Shown: positions 31,258-40,877, counted from the first letter of the stretch. The stretch: DNA of 64,000 bases from Rathayibacter_A sp036510655 (GCA_036510655.1 DATCDQ010000021.1:53764-117763); one strand, 5' to 3'. Notes: generated by a model from the sequence alone, not told the origin. Numbers and translations: made by a program.

Positions 31258-34257
31258 ATGATAGCCAGCATGGTTTCCGCACTCGTCGATTCTCCCCTGG
31301 TCGGGCGCGACCGCGACCTCCAGTCAGCACGCCAAACCCTCGCGGATGCCGCAACCGATTCGATGCGGACGCTTCTGGTCGCCGGCGAGGCAGGCATCGG
31401 CAAGACGCGCTTGGTCGCAGAATTCCTCGGGCAACTTCCTCCCGACACTGTTGTCGTGCGCGGGCAGTGCGTCGACTTCGATCGAGACGCGCCGCCCTAT
31501 GCGCCGCTCATCACAATGTTGCGGCAGCATCTGCGGGCGGCGGGCACCGACGCGTTCCTCGAAGCAGCGGGCCCCACTCGCTCGGCACTGAGGGCATTGC
31601 TACCCGAACTCGACGCCGAGTCGCCCGGCGACCTGCCCACCGAAGACCCGACGGGCGACGGCCGCGGGCGACTGTACGCGGCCATTGCGGCCGTGCTCGA
31701 AAGCGCGGCACGGACAAACCCGTTGGTGCTCGTCGTCGAAGATCTGCACTGGGCGGATCGAGCGACACTCGGTGTACTGCGATTTCTGCTGAAGGCGGTC
31801 GACATCCGTGGCCTGTTGATCGTTCTGACCTTCCGCACAGACGAATTGGCGCCGGGTCATGCGCTGCGCCTCTGGCTTCCCGAACTCGAGCGAAGCCCTC
31901 GGGTCGTGCGTATCGACCTCGCGAGGCTGACTCGCGCGCAGGTGAAGCGGATGGCGCTGGCCGTGTGGGACGAGCCGGTCACCCGCGCCGAAATCGACAC
32001 TGTGTATGAGCGGTCGGACGGGGTGCCGTTCTTTGTGGAGGAACTCGTCTGCGCTGGTCAGAACAACGCGGGACAGAGCAACGCAGGACAGAACAACGCA
32101 GGACAGAAAAACACTGGACAGAACAGTGGCGACCAGAACGGTGGCGACCAGCACACCGCGGACCGGGCGGCGTTCCCCGGAACGCTCCGCGGTATCCTGC
32201 TCGCCCGCTACGACGCACTGGATGACACGACGCAGCGGCTTCTGCGTGTCATCGCGGCCGGTGGCCAGCGAGTCGAACACGAGCTCTTTCTCCGCGTCAC
32301 GAGCGATGACGAGTTCGACATCGACACAGCGGCGCGGAAGGCCGTGAGCGCAGACATCCTCGTCGTCGACGACACTGCATACGCCTTTCGGCACGCGCTG
32401 ATGAGGGAAGCGATCCATACGCAGCTGCTCCCCGGGGAACGCGTGCGGGTGCACACGCGTTATGCACAGGCATTGAGCGAGAGCCAGCCGAGCGCATCCG
32501 TCGATGCCGGTCAGATTGCCTACCATTGGATGGCCGCCCACAACCTGCGCAACGCCTTTACGGCCTCGCTGAGCGCCATGGAACAGGCGAGAAGCTCCTT
32601 CGCCACGGAACGCGCGGCACGCCTGGGCGAGAGGGCGATCGAACTGTGGGATAGCGTTTCCGATGCCGCGGAACTCGCCGGACGCAGCCGGGTGACGTTG
32701 CTGTCAGAGACCGCGTACATTCTGCGCAATGCCGGCGAGAGTGAGCGGGCTCTGGCTCTGATCGACGAGGCGCTCGCCGACACGAGTCTGATCGATGCCG
32801 CACAGCACGCGACCATGTTGCGCAACAAGGCATCCTTTCTCGCCAACCTCGGTCGCAGCGGATCGATTGAACTTTTGCGCGAGGCACTCATGCTGCTGGA
32901 CAGCGAATCCCCGACGGTGCTGCGAGCCAATGTGCTCGGCGAGCTGGCCGCGCGGTTGATGCTCGCCGCGCGCTTCGAGGAAGCTATCGAGACGGCCGAC
33001 CACGCATATGCCGAAGCCCATGCCGTCGGCTCCCCCACCCGAACCTCGATTGCCGCGAACATCCGCGGCTTCTCCAGGCTGTCGAGCGGCCACATCGAGG
33101 AGGGGCTCGACGACTTGACGCTCGCCGGTGAGGTGGCGGCCACCGCGATGGACACCGCGCGTCTGCGCTTCTGGGTCAACCAATCGGATGCGCTGAATGC
33201 GCTCGGCCGATTCGACGACGCCGTTCGCGTCGCGGAGGAGGGCGTAGCGGTCGCTCGTCGGCGCGGCGTCGAGCGCACGTCGGGCGCTATCCTCGCTTGC
33301 AACCTGATCGCACCGCTCTACGCACTCGGCCGATATCAACGAGCACGAGAGCTTCTCGACAGTGCTCTGGAATTGGATCCGCCGATCGGCTTCAGTGCAC
33401 CGCTGCAGCGGCTTGCACTCCAGGTGACGCTGTGGGGTGGCGATCCAGAGACCGCGGACCAACTGCTGCACCGTTGGCGCGCCGGACTGGACAGACAGCG
33501 CAGAATCGACGCTGCGTCGGACCGCCAGCTCGCAGGCATCGCCGCGGAGATCGCGCTGGAACGCGGAGATGTCGCTCTGGCGTGGCGCGAAGTGTCGGCC
33601 GTTCTCGAGCCTGAGCGACGCAGCTTCGCGGCCTATGACGTACCCCTGCTCGCGATCACGGCGCGCACCCTTGCGGCCTTGCGCTCGGATGGCATCGCGC
33701 CGCAGAACGCCGGCGACGAACTCCGCCGAATGCTCAAGCGCTACGCCTGGTGGCCGACCTTCCCGGTCTATGCGGCACTTGTGGATGCCGAACTCGGCGG
33801 AAGCGAGCACGCGGGCGACGACCCGGAACTGTGGCAGAACGCCGTCTTCGCCGCCCAGGAGCCTGTTGCCCCCGCACAGTTGTGGCCGTATGCGACGTTC
33901 CGACTCGCCCGCGCACTGCTGGCGCACGCCGATCGGCAGGGCGCACACACGCAAGCGAAAGCCGCCAGGGAGCGCGCAGAGGCGATCGGCTGCGGCCTGA
34001 TAGTGCAGCACATCGACATTCTGCTCGAGCGCGCAGGACTGACCGGAGCTGCGGTCGCGCGCGTTGGCGTGCCCAAGGTCACATTGACCGAGCGCGAGCA
34101 GCAGGTGCTCAAACTCCTGAGTGAGGGCCTCAGCAACCGGGAGATCGCCGAGCGGCTGTACATCTCGGTGAAGACGGCGAGCGTGCACGTGTCGAACATC
34201 CTGCGGAAGACGGGCACGACATCGCGAACCCAGGCCGCATACTTGACCCGCGGCTGA
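31258..34257 (+). CDS. Large LuxR-family ATP-binding regulator (LAL type)
   Basis: A 999-residue regulator: N-terminal AAA-type ATPase with Walker A GEAGIGKT at about 43-50 and VVEDLHWAD, a long helical TPR-rich middle part, and a C-terminal LuxR helix-turn-helix (LTEREQQVLKLLSEGLSNREIAERLYISVKTASVHVSNILRKTGTTSR, split by nothing). This is the MalT/LAL layout; the signal is unknown. Residues 266-300 are an unusual Gln/Asn-rich insertion encoded by a 15-bp tandem repeat. The start may be the ATG four codons later. It stands alone and is convergent with an ABC exporter operon. Confidence 0.92.
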   Translation: MIASMVSALVDSPLVGRDRDLQSARQTLADAATDSMRTLLVAGEAGIGKTRLVAEFLGQLPPDTVVVRGQCVDFDRDAPPYAPLITMLRQHLRAAGTDAFLEAAGPTRSALRALLPELDAESPGDLPTEDPTGDGRGRLYAAIAAVLESAARTNPLVLVVEDLHWADRATLGVLRFLLKAVDIRGLLIVLTFRTDELAPGHALRLWLPELERSPRVVRIDLARLTRAQVKRMALAVWDEPVTRAEIDTVYERSDGVPFFVEELVCAGQNNAGQSNAGQNNAGQKNTGQNSGDQNGGDQHTADRAAFPGTLRGILLARYDALDDTTQRLLRVIAAGGQRVEHELFLRVTSDDEFDIDTAARKAVSADILVVDDTAYAFRHALMREAIHTQLLPGERVRVHTRYAQALSESQPSASVDAGQIAYHWMAAHNLRNAFTASLSAMEQARSSFATERAARLGERAIELWDSVSDAAELAGRSRVTLLSETAYILRNAGESERALALIDEALADTSLIDAAQHATMLRNKASFLANLGRSGSIELLREALMLLDSESPTVLRANVLGELAARLMLAARFEEAIETADHAYAEAHAVGSPTRTSIAANIRGFSRLSSGHIEEGLDDLTLAGEVAATAMDTARLRFWVNQSDALNALGRFDDAVRVAEEGVAVARRRGVERTSGAILACNLIAPLYALGRYQRARELLDSALELDPPIGFSAPLQRLALQVTLWGGDPETADQLLHRWRAGLDRQRRIDAASDRQLAGIAAEIALERGDVALAWREVSAVLEPERRSFAAYDVPLLAITARTLAALRSDGIAPQNAGDELRRMLKRYAWWPTFPVYAALVDAELGGSEHAGDDPELWQNAVFAAQEPVAPAQLWPYATFRLARALLAHADRQGAHTQAKAARERAEAIGCGLIVQHIDILLERAGLTGAAVARVGVPKVTLTEREQQVLKLLSEGLSNREIAERLYISVKTASVHVSNILRKTGTTSRTQAAYLTRG
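32053..32157. repeat. 15-bp tandem repeat, seven units, inside the LuxR-type gene
   Basis: Seven consecutive 15-bp units encode variants of AGQNN (later GDQNG). The array lies between the ATPase lid and the TPR part and keeps the frame. The units have diverged by point changes. Confidence 0.88.
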
Positions 34258-34282
34258 CCGGTCGGGATCTACGCGCGCGGTT

Positions 34283-35152
34283 CTACGACAGGATGTCTTT
34301 CGACGCGAACCGCCCGTAAGCAAGCGCGCCGCAGACCGCGATGTAGCCCAGTTGCAGCAAGGCGTTGTCACCGAGGGAACCCCACGAGATCGGTTGACGC
34401 AGCAGGTCGGCGAACGACAACCAGTAGTGGCTGAACAGCCACGGTCCGAGCCAGGCGAGTTGGGGAACCGAGTCCAGCACCTGTGACATGACGGCGAGAA
34501 CCACGGTCGCGGCCATTGCGCCCACGGGCACATCGGTCAGCGTCGAGATGAACAGGCCGATCGCGCACAGTCCGAGGAGCGAGACGACGACGAACGCGCC
34601 GATCAGAAGCAGTCGCAGAATCGCTTCACTGAAACTGACCGTCGTACCTGACAGCAGCGACACCGGACCGATCGGGAACAGCGCGGCACCGATCGCGATG
34701 CCGGCAATGACGACCACGAGCGTGCCCGCGATGCAGAACACGGCGGCGCCCACGTATTTCACGATCAAAAGGCGGATGCGACCGGCTGGCGCGATCAGCA
34801 GGTAGCGCAGCGTGCCATGGCTCGCCTCCCCTGCGATCGTGTCACCGGCGACGACACCGATCGTCAGCGGCAGAAAGAGCGGAATGCACACGATGAGGCC
34901 GGTCAACGCGACGAAGAATCCGTTGTGCGTGATCTGGCTCAGGAACTGAGGGCCGCGCCCCGCTGGGGGCTCATGCGATGTCACGCGCACGGCGATCGCG
35001 ATTAGAATCGGCACTGCGGCAAGCGCCGCGAGCATCGCCCAGGTGCGCCAGCGCCGGAACAGCACACTCAATTCGGATGCCACCAGCGACCAGCCCGCAT
35101 TTGGCCCGGATGTGACTGTTGCGTTCTCAGCCCGCAATGTCGAACCCCTCAC
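34283..35152 (-). CDS. ABC-2 type transporter permease
   Basis: A 289-residue membrane protein with six hydrophobic helices (first at about 37-55) and the exporter-type loop GVVAGDTIAGEASHGTLRYLL. It pairs with the ATPase encoded upstream. The start is uncertain: GTG at 35152 overlaps the ATPase gene by 26 bases, TTG at 35137 has a GAGGGG ribosome binding site, and GTG at 35116 is also possible. Together with the LolA-like protein it forms an efflux unit of unknown substrate. Confidence 0.9.
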   Translation of the reverse strand: MRGSTLRAENATVTSGPNAGWSLVASELSVLFRRWRTWAMLAALAAVPILIAIAVRVTSHEPPAGRGPQFLSQITHNGFFVALTGLIVCIPLFLPLTIGVVAGDTIAGEASHGTLRYLLIAPAGRIRLLIVKYVGAAVFCIAGTLVVVIAGIAIGAALFPIGPVSLLSGTTVSFSEAILRLLLIGAFVVVSLLGLCAIGLFISTLTDVPVGAMAATVVLAVMSQVLDSVPQLAWLGPWLFSHYWLSFADLLRQPISWGSLGDNALLQLGYIAVCGALAYGRFASKDILS

Positions 35153-36122
35153 CGGTCAGTTCGACGAAGCGATCCTCGAGGCTCGCTCCTTCAATGGCGA
35201 ACCCGCGCACACGCACACCGCCGTTCACGAGTGCGGCGACGATCTCCTCCGGCTCCGGCGCAGGTCGGTCGGTCGACGGTGCGGCATCAGGCAGCGCAAC
35301 ATCCGGCAGCACGGCCTCGATCCACTCCCCAAAATGCACAGGCTCGGTTACGAGACCCAACCCGACCAGGACGCGAAATGCCAGCTCCAGATCCGGCGTC
35401 TGCACCCGCACGCGCGCACGACCGGCGCGGCGCAAGTCGTCGATAGTGCCTTGCGCGACCAGCTTGCCAGTGCTGAGGACGGCTGCGTGCGTGCACATCT
35501 GTTCGATTTCGCTGAGCAGGTGGCTGGAGACGAAAACGGTGGCGCCGTCATCGGCGAGCGACCGCACGAGATTGCGCACTTCGCGTGTGCCCTGCGGGTC
35601 GAGCCCGTTGGTCGGCTCGTCGAGCACGAGCAGTTCGCGTGGCGACAGCAGCGCCTGTGCAATGCCGAGACGCTGCTTCATGCCGAGCGAGTAAGCGTGC
35701 ACCTTCTTGCCCGCGGCATGACTGAGCCCGACCCGATCGAGCGCTCGGGCGACGCGAGCGCCGCGCGTGGTGGTGGATGCGTGCCGATCCGCAGAGTCGA
35801 AACGGCGCAGGTTCGCGGTGCCGGAGAGGAACGGATAGAACGCAGCACCCTCCACGAGCGCGCCGACGCGCGGCAGCACGTCGGCGAGTGCGCCCGGGAT
35901 CTTCTGGCCGAGCACCTCCAGTTCGCCGCTCGTCGCGCCGGCCAGGCCCAGAAGCATCCGGATGGTGGTCGTCTTGCCTGAGCCGTTCGGCCCGAGGAAG
36001 CCGAACACCGCTCCACGGGGCACGGCGAGGTCGACATGATCGACCGCGACGCGGTGACCGAACTGCTTGCTCAGACCTCGGGTGCGGATCGCCAGCTCGA
36101 CGTCAGGCGCTCGGTCGACCAC
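35127..36122 (-). CDS. ABC transporter ATP-binding protein
   Basis: A 331-residue ABC exporter ATPase of the DrrA/CcmA type: Walker A GPNGSGKTT, signature YSLGMKQRLG, Walker B LLVLDEPTNGLDP and the H-loop VSSHLL. A C-terminal extension of about 100 residues after the ATPase core is typical of drug and lipid exporters. Its GTG start shares one base with the TAG stop of the upstream LolA-like gene (TAGTG). It energises the permease encoded next. Confidence 0.95.
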   Translation of the reverse strand: MVDRAPDVELAIRTRGLSKQFGHRVAVDHVDLAVPRGAVFGFLGPNGSGKTTTIRMLLGLAGATSGELEVLGQKIPGALADVLPRVGALVEGAAFYPFLSGTANLRRFDSADRHASTTTRGARVARALDRVGLSHAAGKKVHAYSLGMKQRLGIAQALLSPRELLVLDEPTNGLDPQGTREVRNLVRSLADDGATVFVSSHLLSEIEQMCTHAAVLSTGKLVAQGTIDDLRRAGRARVRVQTPDLELAFRVLVGLGLVTEPVHFGEWIEAVLPDVALPDAAPSTDRPAPEPEEIVAALVNGGVRVRGFAIEGASLEDRFVELTGEGFDIAG

Positions 36123-37228
36123 TAACCGGCGGCCGCGGCCTGCAGCGCCGCAACGGGGACGGACCCGACGAAGACGCGCCCGTCTGCGGTCAGCAGCACA
36201 TTCACAAGGGTCGTGCTGATGACACGGCCGCCCGCAACGGAAGTCGTGAGTTGACTCAATAGCGGCAGCTTGAGCAGGCTCGCCTGCACTGTGCCGGCCG
36301 GCAACTGCACCACGGTCGACCAGTCGGTACCAGTGACGATCGGCTTCTCGACCGGCTTCGCGGTCGTGCCTGCGCTTGGTGCGCTCGCCTGCAACTGCGA
36401 TTTCGTCGGCAGGGCTTGCTGCTTCACCGTCGTTCCGGCCGGCGGCGAGAACGAGAACAGGTCTGCGGACGGCGCCTGGTAGCTGAGATCGGAGAAGGCG
36501 ACGCTGAACGCCGGTGCCTTCGTGCCGCGCGCCGTTAGAGCAACACTCAGCGGGAAGCCGTTCTGCGCGTCAACGGCGATGGAGACCGAACCGATCAGAG
36601 TTCCGGATGTCCGCGGAGTCAGCACCAGATCGTACGCGCTGTGCCCGGCCACGCTCGTGTTTGCGCCGAGGGAAACCGTTGTGCTCGGTGTGAGGTTCGT
36701 CAGCAGCTTGTGCGCCAGTTGCGCCGGGGTGGTCACCGTGCTGTCGGAGTGCGTGCTGTCGGCGTGCTTGGCGGATGCGCTCGGAAGCGTCACGTGCGTC
36801 GCCGTCGCCTTCTGCGAGTCGTACAGCCACAGCTCCGTACCGCTGCGCACGAGATCGCGCTCGGCGAGTGTGTCCATCACTTGGACGCGTTCCTTCGTCG
36901 GGCCGTCCGTGTAGATACGGGCTGTGTGGGAGCCGCTCAGCAACTCGAGCGCTGACGCAGCCGCGGCATCCGCGCTTGAAGCCCCCATCGATCCGGCTGC
37001 ACCGGCCGCCGGCCCCGTTGTCGGCAGCTCGGGCAGGCCCAAGTCAGAACTCTGCTGCAGGGTGCCGGAGAAGGCATTGACCGAATCGCTCGCGACAAGT
37101 GCGACCACCTGGTCGGGCGTCTTCGTCGGCAGAGTGATATCCGTCACAGCGTTGGCCGCCAGAGTTCCGCCCGCGATCAGCACTGGAACCACGACCGCCG
37201 GCAGCCACCGCAACAAAACACGACTCAT
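36122..37228 (-). CDS. Secreted LolA/RseB-like protein
   Basis: A 368-residue exported protein. A signal peptide-like segment at residues 8-26 (AVVVPVLIAGGTLAANA) is followed by a LolA/RseB-like beta-sandwich (SVNAFSGTLQQSSDLGLPEL, GSHTARIYTDGPTKERVQVMD, GTELWLYDSQKATATHVTLP, VAGHSAYDLVLTPR, GSVSIAVDAQNGFPLSVALT). In actinobacteria such proteins bind lipids or sense the envelope. It is coupled to an ABC exporter, so it may hand over or chaperone the substrate. ATG with a GAGGAGG ribosome binding site. Confidence 0.82.
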   Translation of the reverse strand: MSRVLLRWLPAVVVPVLIAGGTLAANAVTDITLPTKTPDQVVALVASDSVNAFSGTLQQSSDLGLPELPTTGPAAGAAGSMGASSADAAAASALELLSGSHTARIYTDGPTKERVQVMDTLAERDLVRSGTELWLYDSQKATATHVTLPSASAKHADSTHSDSTVTTPAQLAHKLLTNLTPSTTVSLGANTSVAGHSAYDLVLTPRTSGTLIGSVSIAVDAQNGFPLSVALTARGTKAPAFSVAFSDLSYQAPSADLFSFSPPAGTTVKQQALPTKSQLQASAPSAGTTAKPVEKPIVTGTDWSTVVQLPAGTVQASLLKLPLLSQLTTSVAGGRVISTTLVNVLLTADGRVFVGSVPVAALQAAAAG

Positions 37229-37263
37229 CTGGAGGCCTCCTCAAGGCGACTCTTAGAGCGAGC

Positions 37264-37276
37264 CTACGCCGCGTAG
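37264..37276. promoter_or_regulatory. 13-bp palindrome upstream of the exporter operon
   Basis: CTACGC-C-GCGTAG lies 36-48 bp before the LolA-like start and overlaps a TAGGCT box on the minus strand. It could be an operator, but the size is small and the partner regulator unknown. Confidence 0.35.
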
Positions 37277-37385
37277 AGCTCCCAAGGCGGCTTTCACGCA
37301 CGACCCCCAGCTACCGGTCATCGACTCCTCAGATGGTCTCCTTTTCGTGGTCCTCAATCGGCCGACAACGGGGCAGACTGGAGGC

Positions 37386-37778
37386 ATGACAGTACCGATC
37401 CCCACCGCCTTCCGTTACCTGCTCGATCAACCGATCTTCGGCTGCCTGGGCACCATCCGTCCGGATGACACGGTGCAGGTGAATCCAATGTGGTTCGAGT
37501 TCGACGGCGAGCAGGTCCGGTTCACGCACACGACCAAGCGCGCGAAGTTCCGCAACCTGCAGCACAATCCGTCGATGAGCCTCGCAATCATGGACCCGCA
37601 GAATCCCGAGCACTACCTGGAGGTGCGCGGGACGCTGACCGAGGTCATCCCCGACCCGGAGGGGGCGTTCTACGTGCGGCTCGGCCGTCGCTACGGCGAC
37701 CCGGACACGCCGGCACCCGCAGATAAGGCAGACCGTGTCATCCTGGTGATGAGCATCGAACACACGACCCACCAGTAA
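37386..37778 (+). CDS. PPOX-class F420-dependent flavin/deazaflavin reductase
   Basis: A 130-residue split beta-barrel protein of the pyridoxamine oxidase-like/F420 superfamily: FGCLGTIRPDDTVQVNPMWFEF, TTKRAKFRNLQHNPSMSLAI and YLEVRGTLTEVIPDP. These are the features of F420-binding FDOR-B enzymes. A GGAGG sequence precedes the ATG, with CAGACT upstream. It is 22 bases before an LLM F420-type gene on the same strand, so the two probably form an operon of deazaflavin enzymes. Confidence 0.88.
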   Translation: MTVPIPTAFRYLLDQPIFGCLGTIRPDDTVQVNPMWFEFDGEQVRFTHTTKRAKFRNLQHNPSMSLAIMDPQNPEHYLEVRGTLTEVIPDPEGAFYVRLGRRYGDPDTPAPADKADRVILVMSIEHTTHQ

Positions 37779-37800
37779 TCCGACTACCGAGGAGCACCGC

Positions 37801-38616
37801 GTGCCCGCACGGAACGTTCGTGTTGGGGTGCAGATCGCACCGCAGCACATGAGTTATCCAGCCATCCGCGGCACCGTCGCAGAACTCGAAGACATCGGCA
37901 TCGACGTCGTCTTCAACTGGGATCACTTCTTTCCACTCTCCGGCGACCCCGATGGCCTGCACTTCGAAGGCTGGAGCATGCTGGCCGCGTGGGCAGAGCA
38001 GACCCGTACGATTCAGTTCGGGCCGCTGGTGACGTGCAACTCGTATCGCAATCCCGACCTGCTCGCCGACATGGCGCGCACGGTCGACCACATCAGCAGT
38101 CACGGCGCCGACGCAGGCCGCCTGGTGTTCGGTATCGGTGCTGGTTGGTTCGAACGGGATTACACCGAGTACGGCTACGAATTCGGCACGGCGGGACGGC
38201 GCCTGGATTCATTGGGCGAAGCGCTCCCCCGCATCAAGGCGCGCTGGGCCGCTCTGAATCCGCCTTCGACACGCTCCATTCCCGTTCTGATCGGCGGGGG
38301 CGGCGAGAAGAAAACGCTGCGTATCGTCGCAGAGCATGCCGATATCTGGCATAGTTTTTCCAATGCTGACACGCTCGCACACAAGCTGGGTGTGCTGCGC
38401 GACTGGTGCGCAACGGTCGGGCGGAATTTCGACGACATTGAGATCTCGACGGAGCTGCCCGCTCACCACGGCGGCGGCATCGGCGACCAATCCAGACTCG
38501 AAGCGCAGCACGAACTCGGCGCGCGACTGTTTACGATCGGGCTCAAGGGACCGGAAATCGACCTCGACCAGGTGCGCGCCCTCGTCGCCTGGCGCGATGC
38601 TGCCAACGCTCACTAG
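37801..38616 (+). CDS. LLM-class F420-dependent oxidoreductase
   Basis: A 271-residue luciferase-like protein of the F420-using subgroup: VGVQIAPQHMSYPAIRGTVAELEDIGIDVVF, NWDHFFPL, GPLVTCNSYRNPDLLADMARTVDHIS, GIGAGWFERDYTEYGYEFG and IPVLIGGGGEKKTLRIVAEHAD. Substrate unknown. The GTG start has GAGGAG upstream. It follows the PPOX-type gene closely, so F420 chemistry is probably shared. Confidence 0.92.
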   Translation: MPARNVRVGVQIAPQHMSYPAIRGTVAELEDIGIDVVFNWDHFFPLSGDPDGLHFEGWSMLAAWAEQTRTIQFGPLVTCNSYRNPDLLADMARTVDHISSHGADAGRLVFGIGAGWFERDYTEYGYEFGTAGRRLDSLGEALPRIKARWAALNPPSTRSIPVLIGGGGEKKTLRIVAEHADIWHSFSNADTLAHKLGVLRDWCATVGRNFDDIEISTELPAHHGGGIGDQSRLEAQHELGARLFTIGLKGPEIDLDQVRALVAWRDAANAH

Positions 38617-38693
38617 CACCAGCACCACTATTCGCCAGCACCGTCATCGCTTCCGCACTGGCGTCGGCCCGCGCACTGCGGAAAGATCAAGTC

Positions 38694-39758
38694 ATGCAAC
38701 CCTCGGTCGTGTTTCCGGTCCTGCCGCCCGTTTCCCCGATGCTGGCGAAGGCAGTGGACGCCGTGCCCGCGCAGGACAGCGTGGCGGGCGGACTGAGCTA
38801 TGAGCCGAAATGGGATGGTTTTCGCGGCATCGTCTTCTTCGACGGCGAGTCGTGCGAAATCGGCAGCCGCGGATCCAAGCCGCTGACGCGTTATTTCCCA
38901 GAACTAACGGATGCGTTCACCCGGCTGCTTCCCGGCCCGTGCGTTCTCGACGGCGAAATTGTGCTGCGCCAAGGCGAGCCAGGAGCGGAGCGACTCGACT
39001 GGGAGGCGCTGTCGCAACGCATCCATCCGGCAGCGAGCCGCGTCCGTACCCTCTCTCTCGAGACACCCGCAATGTTCGTGGCCTTCGACCTGCTCGCCCT
39101 CGGCGAGACGAGTTATCTCGACCGGTCGTTCAATGAGCGCCGCGCAGAGCTGCAATCGCTGATCGCGCCGCTCGGCGACCCGATCCGGCTTTCGCAGGCC
39201 ACCACCGATGTCGAGGTCGCCCGCTGCTGGCTCGTCGAGTTCGAGGGTGCTGGACTGGACGGCGTCGTCGCCAAACCGTTGGCTGCCGCATATTCCCCTG
39301 GCAAGCGGGTGATGCTCAAGATCAAACACCATAGAACGGCGGATGTCGTCATCACTGGTTATCGCGTTCATGCCAGCGGCAACGGTGTCGGCTCGCTTCT
39401 GCTCGGGCTGTACGACAGTGACGGCGAACTCCGCAGCGTCGGAGGGGCATCCGCCTTCACGAATGCGCGCAGACTCGAGTTGATCGATGAGCTCGCACCG
39501 CTCGTGCTGCGGGATGAGTCGGGTGACGTGGTGACCGGCGAAGGCGAACGCAACAGGTTCTCGTCTGGCAAAGATGTGTCGTTCGTGCGTCTGACGCCGA
39601 GCCTCGTTGCCGAGGTGCGCTACGACCAGATGGAGGGGATGCGCTTTCGGCACACCGCCCAATTCGAACGCTGGCGGCCCGACCGTGAGGCCCGTTCCTG
39701 CACGTTCGAGCAACTCGATCGGCCGATCGCGTACGACCTGAGGCGGGTATTGGGCTGA
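38694..39758 (+). CDS. ligC: ATP-dependent DNA ligase, LigC type
   Basis: A 354-residue ATP-dependent ligase. The adenylation motif EPKWDGFRG carries the nucleophilic lysine, followed by GSRGSKPLTRYFPEL, CVLDGEIVL, FVAFDLLAL, GLDGVVAKPL and VMLKIKHHRTADVVI, then an OB-fold. It lacks nuclease and polymerase domains, as for LigC of mycobacteria, which seals nicks in base excision and non-homologous end joining. It faces a primase-polymerase gene of the LigD-POL family; no Ku gene is in the window. Confidence 0.93.
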   Translation: MQPSVVFPVLPPVSPMLAKAVDAVPAQDSVAGGLSYEPKWDGFRGIVFFDGESCEIGSRGSKPLTRYFPELTDAFTRLLPGPCVLDGEIVLRQGEPGAERLDWEALSQRIHPAASRVRTLSLETPAMFVAFDLLALGETSYLDRSFNERRAELQSLIAPLGDPIRLSQATTDVEVARCWLVEFEGAGLDGVVAKPLAAAYSPGKRVMLKIKHHRTADVVITGYRVHASGNGVGSLLLGLYDSDGELRSVGGASAFTNARRLELIDELAPLVLRDESGDVVTGEGERNRFSSGKDVSFVRLTPSLVAEVRYDQMEGMRFRHTAQFERWRPDREARSCTFEQLDRPIAYDLRRVLG

Positions 39759-39800
39759 CCCTTCGGCTGCCTGCCCAGTCCGGGTCCCCAGTCTGGGTGC

Positions 39801-40823
39801 TCAGTCCACCTTGCGGGCCCGACTCGGCTGCACGCGCGGCGGCTCCCCTGGCATCTTCGGAAAGTCCGGCGGGAACGGCAGTTCGCCCAGTCCGGCCGCG
39901 ACGTCCCGCTCCCACCAGGCGAGCAGTTCGTCGATCCCACCCGGCTGCGCCTGGATGTCCGCCCACGGATCGCCGAGCGAACGCAACCGCTCCGGCACCG
40001 TCGCAATGGTGAAGCGGGTCGGATCGGCATCCTCGAGCTCCTCCCAGTTCAACGGGCAGGAGACAGGTGCATGCGCGAGCGCCCTTGGGCTGTAGGCGCC
40101 GGCCATCGTGCGGTCGCGGTTGGCCTGGTTGTAGTCGAGGAAGATCCGTGATCCCCGTTCCTCTTTCCACCACGCCGTCGTGACCTCATCGGGCATCCGT
40201 CGCTCCAATTCGCGGGCCGCAGCGATCACGGCGTGCCGCACATCGAGGAATTCACGCACCGGCCGGATCGACGCGAACACGTGCAGGCCGCGATTGCCGG
40301 AGGTCTTGACGAACGCGGTCAAACCGACCTCCGCGAGCAGCGCCCGCAGTTGCTGCGCGACCGGGATCGCATCGCCGAAATCGGTACCGGGCTGCGGGTC
40401 GAGGTCGATGCGCAACTGATCCGGATTGTCCGGATCTTCCGCGCGCGACGGCCACGGATGGAACACCACCGTGTTCATCTGCACCGCCCAGACGGCGACG
40501 GCGACCTCGTCGATGACCAACTGCGGATGCGTACGCCCGCTCGGGTAGACCACCGGCACCGAGCGCACATACTCCGGCGCTCCCTTCGGCGGGTTCTTCG
40601 AGAAGAACTGTTCGCCGTCGATGCCGCCGGGGAACCGTTGCAGGGAAACCGGCCGATCGCCGTTCGCTGCGACAAAGGCGTCGCCGACCGCGATGACGTA
40701 GTTCGCGAGGTCGAGCTTGGTGATGCCCGCCTGCGGCCAGATCACTCGACTCGGGCTGGAGAGCCGCACTTCGCGTTCGCCGTGTGGTCCGCCGACGGTG
40801 AGCATCGTTGCTTCGCTTGCCAT
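39801..40823 (-). CDS. LigD-type primase-polymerase domain protein (PrimPol)
   Basis: A 340-residue stand-alone archaeo-eukaryotic primase-type polymerase, as in the LigD polymerase domain: LDLANYVIAVGDAFVA, SLQRFPGGIDGEQFFSKNPPKG, LRIDLDPQPGTDFGDAI with the catalytic DxD, TSGNRGLHVFA and SRIFLDYNQANRDRTMAGAYSPRA. It fills gaps with ribonucleotides during repair. I chose the ATG at 40823; an in-frame TTG at 40832 is possible. It is convergent with ligC (42-bp gap). The layout mirrors the Prim-PolC/LigC repair pair of mycobacteria. Confidence 0.93.
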   Translation of the reverse strand: MASEATMLTVGGPHGEREVRLSSPSRVIWPQAGITKLDLANYVIAVGDAFVAANGDRPVSLQRFPGGIDGEQFFSKNPPKGAPEYVRSVPVVYPSGRTHPQLVIDEVAVAVWAVQMNTVVFHPWPSRAEDPDNPDQLRIDLDPQPGTDFGDAIPVAQQLRALLAEVGLTAFVKTSGNRGLHVFASIRPVREFLDVRHAVIAAARELERRMPDEVTTAWWKEERGSRIFLDYNQANRDRTMAGAYSPRALAHAPVSCPLNWEELEDADPTRFTIATVPERLRSLGDPWADIQAQPGGIDELLAWWERDVAAGLGELPFPPDFPKMPGEPPRVQPSRARKVD

Positions 40824-40877
40824 GATGTACAAACCTAGTCAGTACCGGCGCTGCCGTGTAGCCCGCGCCCAACTTGA

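Noticed and set aside
32704..34533. 609-codon open frame on the minus strand opposite the LuxR-type gene
   Set aside because: It mirrors the third-position GC bias of the true gene, has no recognisable domain, and the plus-strand protein has clear AAA and LuxR motifs.
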